From NCBI RefSeq assembly GCF_029168945.1, contig NC_083605.1, forward strand, positions 36,283,280 through 36,347,279: DNA of 64,000 bases, read 5' to 3'. The notes under the pieces are model-generated. The model was not told the origin of the DNA, ran no database searches, and saw only the letters and a list, made by a program, of their open reading frames with translations. Every line of letters begins with the position of its first letter. The stretch's first letter is position 1. A program made the position numbers and the translations under genes. The DNA is from Cannabis sativa (taxonomy: Eukaryota > Streptophyta > Magnoliopsida > Rosales > Cannabaceae). Shown in pieces: positions 60,976-64,000 of this stretch.

Positions 60976-61381
60976 GTTTGTCCCTCACTCTCTAACTAGA
61001 ATTTATTTTAGCTGGAGAGTTATTAATACTGAATTAGGTGTTGGCCAAGAGTTTTGTCTAAGTAAGCGTTGTACGCTTGTCTTGCTGTTTGAGACAAGAA
61101 AATAGTCTGAACGGTTCGAGCATGGTGGTTGGGTAGTCCTTGTCGCATGCGTGTATGTGGCTACCTTGGCCAATAATTTTTGTGTGATCAATTAGTTCTT
61201 CAAAGAGATTCTTAACTAGACCAAGTCGTCTTGTTGGGTCAAATAAAAATATTTGGCCGTCTATCTCAAAATATGAGATGAGAGTAGATAGACGTACATG
61301 TGTATGAGGTGTAAGTAAATAGACATTTATATGCATATATATTGTAGGGAGATGGATATATATATATATATATATATATAT

Positions 61382-61858
61382 GAATGAGAGGAGGTAGACA
61401 GACATAATATATAGGCATGTATGTAGATAATGGGAGGAGATAGACATATATATAAATTATGGAAGGAGGTAGACAGACATAATATATAGGCATGTATGTA
61501 GATAATGGGAGGAGAAAGACATGTATATAAATAATGGAAGGAGGTAGACAGACATAATATATAGGCATGTATGTAGATAGTGGGAGGAGAAAGACATGTA
61601 TATAAATAATGGAAGGAGGTAGACAGACATAATATATAGGCATGTATGTAGATAATGGGAGGAGATAGACGTGTATATAAATAATGGAAGGAGGTAGACG
61701 GACATAATATATAGGCATGTATGTAGATAATGGGAGGAGGTAGACATATATATAAATAATAGAAGGGGGTAGACGGACATAATATATAGGCATGTATGTA
61801 GATAATGGGAGGAGGTAGACATATATATAAATAATAGAAGGGGGTAAACAGACATACA
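61382..61858. repeat. 75-bp minisatellite in gypsy element, unit 3
   Basis: Same array and copy number as 37569-38045, preceded by a longer TA run. Confidence 0.9.
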
Positions 61859-62286
61859 TTAAGTGTTGTGAGGAGATGGACATTAAGTGAGGATCAGCGG
61901 TACCCACGAGCTCTTTTGATACACGCCTAACTAGTACTTATTAATACCAATGTGAGATAGCCAATTCATAGCTTTATGAGATAGAAATGTGTTGACATAT
62001 ATTGATGGTAATATATATATGTGCTGACATATATTGATAGTAATATACATATATATGTACTGACATATATTGATGGTTATAGCTTTGTGAGATGTCAAGA
62101 TTGACATGCGGTGACATATATTAATGGTAATATATATATGTGCTAACATATATTGATGGTTCTTGTTTTACGAGATTGATAGATTGACAGCTTTGTGAGA
62201 TAGGCATATGTATATAGTACTCCTTATTGCATACTTGTCCACTGAAAAGTACCAAACCTATATTATCATTGTAGTAGATTATTATC

Positions 62287-64000
62287 ATGTCTATGAGCAA
62301 CCATGGTAGTTGTGCCACTTCGTCTAATAAGACGACCAGTTCGTCTGATGATCCTTCGAATATTCCTACTGGGGTGGTAGGTTATGTGTTGGATGACGGG
62401 TGTGAGGATACAGATGTCTATTGCTATGCGTCTGGGGTTGGAGTAGATACTGATCGCCCTAGGAGTGATACTGAGTCAGGTGATATACTTTCGGGTGTTA
62501 ATCCTAGGTCAGTAATAACCTTGAATGACTTGCCAAAAATTCGTCGTCGTTATAATATTCCCATACACATTAGTTTGTATGCTCCGGCTAGCGGGGAACG
62601 GGCTGACTGGAAGATACCGGGTTGGACATGTTTGTACAAGCTTCCATTTAAGTATGGTTTCAGATTTCCTCTCCCTAGATTGATGTCTGAACTATGCTCC
62701 TATCATGGTATCTCTCCCAGTCAGCTAATGCCAAATGCTTGGCGTGTTCTTATGGCCATAGAAGTGTTGACCGAAAGGCATAACATTACATTTACGGTTG
62801 CTGAAGTCTTGTACGTCTACTTGAAAGAGCATCCACATGATAAAGGTAGGTACCAACTTACCGTTAGAAACGGTAGTGACCATTTGATTCTTGGCATTAA
62901 AGAAGCTAAGCGATGGAAGGAGGATTTTTTCTTTGTTCCTTTTGATGCTCTAGGATTATCGGTTGATCGTGGGATTCCCCATTCGTGGTCTCCTGCTAGT
63001 GAGTGTCATAGTTTTGGTGTTGAATTAAGCCCTTATTTGTTATGGTTTATTGATGCATGCCTAACTGGTTGATTTGTCTTCTTTGTAGGTAGGATTGGCC
63101 TTCCATTTAGTTGGGTGTGTGGGCAGGCGCCAGGGAGAGTTGATCAAGTTCTTCGAATTGCGGAGGAGGAGCGCTATTGGAACGTTCTATTGTCTGATTC
63201 TTCTCTTCGAGACAGCACTTTGTGGGATCACGTTCCCCGTCAACCCGAAGGTATATCTCATCCTAAGAATCGTGCTAAGTCTCAAGTTACTATACTCCAA
63301 AGAAGTTTGGAGATTTTGGGATGCGAACCTTTATTTCTACCTGAATTGACATCAGACGGACGAGATTTTGCAGATCGATTCATGGCCCAATCTTCTTTCA
63401 CTCTTCCTCTGGGCCGGTGACGGTGCTATGGAACGTTTACGCTCACGCAAACGTAAGACTAGGACGACTCCTAGTGTTGAGAAGGAGGTCATTACCTACT
63501 GCTCGCTCCTTCTTGTCCTTCCGCGAGGGCTCGAAGAAGAATAACAAGAGACCGTCTCCCGGTTGAGTCGACCGATTGGTTGAGTAATACGGTTGATCTT
63601 TCTTTTCCATCTTCACGGCCGCACATTCTGAGTTTGGCCTACACCTTGGTGAGGCCAGTAAGCTATTATTTCCAGAGGATCGAGCTCGTTTTGAGAACAT
63701 CGGAGAAATAGCTTCCATGGAGTTGTCCATCTCTCGCTCCTTTCAGGTATGCATGCATTCCCATGTTACAATTTATGTGTGGACAAACTCGCGATATTAT
63801 TGTGTCTGACTATTATGGTACTTTATATTGCATGACAGGGTATGCAAGGACTTATGTACGCCGTGGATAAGATTAAGAACATGAAGGAGCAAATGAAGGA
63901 CATGAGGACTGAGCGTGATACTTTGCGCGGGGAGATTAAGGAGCTAAAGTGCTGCAAGAAAGAGCTTGACCGTGTCAGAGAAGAGTTACGAACTCAACTT
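62287..64000 (+). pseudogene. Antisense ORF of gypsy element, unit 3 copy, broken in exon 2 and cut by window end
   Basis: Exon 1 (62287-62998) is open and lacks one Tyr codon relative to unit 2. Exon 2 starts at 63089 but loses its frame at about 63413 (ctgggccggtgacggtg for ctggctggtgacgctg), with further small indels up to about 63620. Exon 3 starts at about 63838 and runs off the window. The start codon here sits directly downstream of the 798-bp deletion, so the putative promoter and leader intron are missing. Many of the exon 2 changes replace CTG/CAG by CG and may be consensus errors. Confidence 0.6.

Larger units (their letters stand above)
48441..64000. repeat. Tandem array unit 3 (truncated by window end)
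   Basis: B is 48441-49326, A 49327-53454, a private Helitron 53455-58781, D from about 58800, and the shared gypsy element from 60290 to the window end. The contiguous sequence at 48430-48450 is the empty site of the CACTA element at 26390-30498. The unit lacks about 798 bp of gypsy sequence present in unit 2 (38483-39280). Confidence 0.85.
60290..64000 (-). mobile_element. Ty3/gypsy Tat-lineage element, unit 3 (runs off the window)
   Basis: Same left end and same insertion point as 36487. Contains the 3' LTR, the minisatellite and the antisense ORF, but lacks 798 bp between two atgtctat repeats (38475 and 39273 in unit 2). Pol would lie beyond the window. Confidence 0.82.

Overview
The window looks like nuclear DNA of a dicot flowering plant. 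It is strongly AT-rich, has spliced genes with GT-AG introns, and is dominated by plant transposable elements (CACTA/Spm, Ty1/copia, Ty3/gypsy of the Tat lineage, Helitrons, MITE-like fold-backs). I cannot name the species from sequence alone. No bacterial operon, CRISPR array, rRNA or tRNA gene was seen.

Layout. The backbone is a tandem array of three copies of one unit, order B-A-D-(variable)-E. Unit 1 (1-26389) starts inside A. Unit 2 (30499-48440) is complete, about 17.9 kb. Unit 3 (48441-64000) runs off the window end. Block A carries a small gene of unknown family (253 codons, intact only at 50799-51560) and, divergently, a diverged paralogue whose remains differ in each unit (absent in unit 1, N-terminal part in unit 2, internally deleted in unit 3). 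Block D and the start of E carry minus-strand fragments of unrelated host genes: a DEDD 3'-5' exonuclease exon, a receptor-like cytoplasmic kinase, and a U-box N-terminal-like exon. This looks like transduplication, and Helitron-type 3' ends lie nearby.

Insertions are private to units, so the other units serve as empty sites. Unit 1 has an 8.6-kb CACTA element with decayed TNP2-like and TNPA-like genes (3480-12045), a 6.9-kb copia element with near-identical LTRs but a decayed interior (14195-21104), and a CACTA-like element with a missing right end flanked by a 639-bp direct duplication (22712-25116). A second CACTA element (26390-30498) sits between blocks E and B at the unit 1/2 border. 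Units 2 and 3 share a minus-strand Tat-lineage gypsy element, truncated at 46351 in unit 2, with gag-protease, RT, two RNase H domains, integrase and a spliced antisense 615-codon ORF. Unit 3 alone has a 5.3-kb Helitron with shikimate kinase exons (53455-58781).

Working together: almost nothing here acts as a host pathway. The credible coding units are the unknown-family gene at 50799-51560, its deleted divergent neighbour at 49897-50388, and the antisense ORF of the gypsy element at 39273-41302. Many small differences between units fall at CAG/CTG trinucleotides, so some apparent frameshifts may be base-calling artefacts rather than real lesions.
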